Shown here: positions 20,977-22,288 of the stretch, piece after piece
Layout of the letters: the number at the start of each line of letters is the position of its first letter
Numbering within the stretch: the stretch's first letter is position 1
Assembly: GCA_018897875.1 (NCBI GenBank)
Contig: JAHIKF010000088.1
Location: 1-22,288, forward strand
Origin: Pseudomonadota bacterium
GTDB taxonomy: Bacteria > Desulfobacterota > Desulfobaccia > Desulfobaccales > 0-14-0-80-60-11
DNA length: 22,288 nt
Direction: 5' to 3'
Made by a program: the position numbers and the translations under genes
The notes under the pieces: model-generated
Databases searched by the model: none
What the model saw: only the letters and a program-made list of their open reading frames with translations
Told to the model about the DNA's origin: nothing

Positions 20977-21816
20977 TTACAGCACCACTTCCTGGTGACG
21001 GGAAGCGTGACATTGAATGTTGACGGCCACGGGCAGCGAGGCGATGTGGCAGGGCTGCATCAAGACATGCACCGCCATGGCGGTGATCCGGCCCCCCAAG
21101 CCCTGGGGCCCGATGCCCAGATCGTTGACCTCGGCCAAGAGCTGCCGTTCGATGGCGGCCACTTCCGGGTCGGGGTTGGCCTGGCCCAGTTCCCGCAGCA
21201 GGGACTTCTTGGCCAGCAAGGCAGCCCGCTCGAAGTTGCCGCCGATGCCCACCCCCACGATTATGGGGGGACAGGGGTTGGGGCCGGCCTCTTCGACGGT
21301 GAGCACCACTTTTTCTTTGATCCCGGCCAAGCCGTCCGCCGGCTTCAGCATGAAGAGGCGGCTCATGTTTTCGCTGCCCCCGCCCTTGGGGACCACCGTG
21401 AGTTTGAGCCGGTCTCCCGGCACAATTTCGGTGTGGATCACTGCCGGCGTATTGTCCCCGGTATTGGCCCGGGTCAGGGGATGGCAGAGGGATTTTCTCA
21501 GGTGCCCCTCCCCATATCCCTGGCGGATGCCGGCGTTGATCGCCTGGTCAAAATCCCCGCCCACCAGATGGACGTCCTGGCCCATCTCGGCAAAGACCAC
21601 GGCCAGACCGCAGTCCTGGCACATGGGAATGCGTTCCTCTTTGGCGATGCGGGCGTTTTCCAGTAATTGCCGGAAGATTTCCTTGCCGCTGGGGGATTCT
21701 TCTGTCTCAGCCCCCCGGGCCAGGGCGGCCAGAAGATCGGCCCCAGGCTCATAATTGGCGGCAATGGCCGCGGCTTTCACGGCCTGGGTGACCTGTGCCA
21801 CCTCGATCTGTCGCAT
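20977..21816 (-). CDS. class I fumarate hydratase, alpha subunit
   Basis: A 279-residue Fe-S fumarase alpha subunit. Cluster ligands are visible by comparison with E. coli FumA: Cys66 in MCQDCG (FumA CQDTG), the Cys of NPCPP (FumA CPPY), and Cys269 in IQCHASRH. GGGSENMS and VGVGIGGNF are further family motifs. It forms the catalytic dehydratase with the beta subunit. ATG 21816 is chosen because AGGAG lies 6 nt upstream; the open frame continues to a TTG at 21837 without support. First gene of a same-strand group with the beta subunit and a histidine kinase. Confidence 0.93.
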   Translation of the reverse strand: MRQIEVAQVTQAVKAAAIAANYEPGADLLAALARGAETEESPSGKEIFRQLLENARIAKEERIPMCQDCGLAVVFAEMGQDVHLVGGDFDQAINAGIRQGYGEGHLRKSLCHPLTRANTGDNTPAVIHTEIVPGDRLKLTVVPKGGGSENMSRLFMLKPADGLAGIKEKVVLTVEEAGPNPCPPIIVGVGIGGNFERAALLAKKSLLRELGQANPDPEVAAIERQLLAEVNDLGIGPQGLGGRITAMAVHVLMQPCHIASLPVAVNIQCHASRHQEVVL

Positions 21817-21932
21817 AGATACTCCTGATTGCCGCAAGGGAATGGTAAGGGCCTGACTAACCAGGCCCGCCTCGCTTCCACCTGAATGCTTTATCTGGTT
21901 GAAAGTTGGTTGCTTATGTTGAGTTCACCGGT

Positions 21933-22043
21933 ATGGTTGCCGCACGGCGCGACGACTTCGCCGCCAAACTCCTTAAGTGGAACGGGGCCAAAATTGTCAT
22001 CATCGGCCCGGTCAACCCACCCCGCCCCAACCGCCTCTCTTAA
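21933..22043 (+). CDS. doubtful 36-residue ORF
   Basis: ATG 21933 to TAA encodes MVAARRDDFAAKLLKWNGAK followed by IVIIGPVNPPRPNRLS. Third positions are GC-rich and the middle reads like a beta strand and turn of a real protein, and the frame is open upstream for a further ten codons. No ribosome site is present, and it overlaps the stop of the convergent penicillin-binding protein gene by 3 nt. It could be the remnant of a larger gene or chance. Confidence 0.25.
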   Translation: MVAARRDDFAAKLLKWNGAKIVIIGPVNPPRPNRLS

Positions 22044-22288
22044 TCCAGGTCATTTTTAAAAAATTGCTGGCTGGTGGCCTGGGGGGTCGAAGTTCTTTCC
22101 TTCAGCCCCTCGTCTTCGGGGTAGAAGGTCTCCTCGGCTCGGGAAGGTACTTCATCATCGGTGGCGCTCTCTTCACTGCCCTGCTTGGCCAGCACCGTGC
22201 TCGTCATCCCCGGGAATTGCTCCACCGGCGCGTTCTTCAAAGCCTCTTTCATATAGGCGATGAAGATGGGGGCCGCGGCCTGGGAGCC
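22040..22288 (-). CDS. C-terminal end of a class A penicillin-binding protein (PBP1A-like), partial
   Basis: The frame is open to the window edge and encodes GSQAAAPIFIAYMKEALKNA, which is the conserved segment just after the transpeptidase core of PBP1A (usual form GG..AAPIW..FM..AL), then an acidic, Ser/Thr-rich low-complexity tail ending FFKNDLD. The bifunctional enzyme polymerises and cross-links peptidoglycan in the periplasm. The rest of the gene lies beyond the window. It converges with the doubtful ORF. Confidence 0.75.
   Translation of the reverse strand, partial: GSQAAAPIFIAYMKEALKNAPVEQFPGMTSTVLAKQGSEESATDDEVPSRAEETFYPEDEGLKERTSTPQATSQQFFKNDLD

Overview
The window is GC-rich (coding regions about 65-70% G+C by eye) and looks chromosomal. 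The gene set is a two-subunit class I fumarase, an NtrC-type sigma-54 activator, bacterial deoxyhypusine-synthase-like and agmatinase genes, an arsenosugar-type gene group, and an archaeal-type thymidylate-synthase-like protein. With the abundance of short palindromic and heptameric intergenic repeats, this suggests an anaerobic Desulfobacterota (deltaproteobacterial) bacterium, perhaps near Desulfobacca. That placement is inference; there is no rRNA or other direct taxonomic marker here.

Layout. 1-2150 (+): tail of a membrane protein, an alpha/beta hydrolase, a cation-diffusion-facilitator transporter, and a 41-residue membrane protein too short for usual gene finders. 2152-5674 (-): sigma-54 response regulator, then agmatinase 1 nt downstream, then a deoxyhypusine-synthase-like gene; a putative polyamine operon with its own activator. 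5836-9131 (-): a KANL3/Tex30-type hydrolase, a probable TraB/ChaN/EreA-like protein that seems to start at ATT, and a leaderless M23-type metallopeptidase, separated by repeat-filled intergenic DNA. 9132-12009: a thymidylate-synthase-like fusion protein (-) whose central coding region is AT-rich between GC-rich ends, divergent from a tandem-GAF protein (+). 12159-14263 (-): an exopolysaccharide pair, a nucleotidyltransferase-like/hexapeptide/sugar-phosphate-transferase fusion and a short, probably inactive BY-kinase-like protein, translationally coupled. 14895-18092: an arsenosugar-type group (peroxidase-like protein, radical SAM ArsS, and two glycosyltransferases of the TIGR04283 and TIGR04282 types) spread over both strands, with no arsM visible. 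18463-21816 (-): fumarase alpha and beta, a cytosolic GAF histidine kinase and a 66-residue coiled-coil protein. 22040-22288 (-): C-terminus of a class A penicillin-binding protein.

The most unusual non-gene signal is a set of 7- or 8-nt tandem arrays that sit at gene ends. Three abut a stop codon with no gap, one runs through a stop codon, one lies 16 nt beyond a stop, one touches a start codon and one lies 9 nt upstream of a start. In addition there are at least four families of dispersed palindromes. One has GTAG/CTAC ends like REP sequences mobilised by RAYT transposases, and includes a 49-bp composite present twice in opposite orientation about 8 kb apart (46/49 identical). No tRNA, rRNA, CRISPR, prophage or intact transposase gene was seen.
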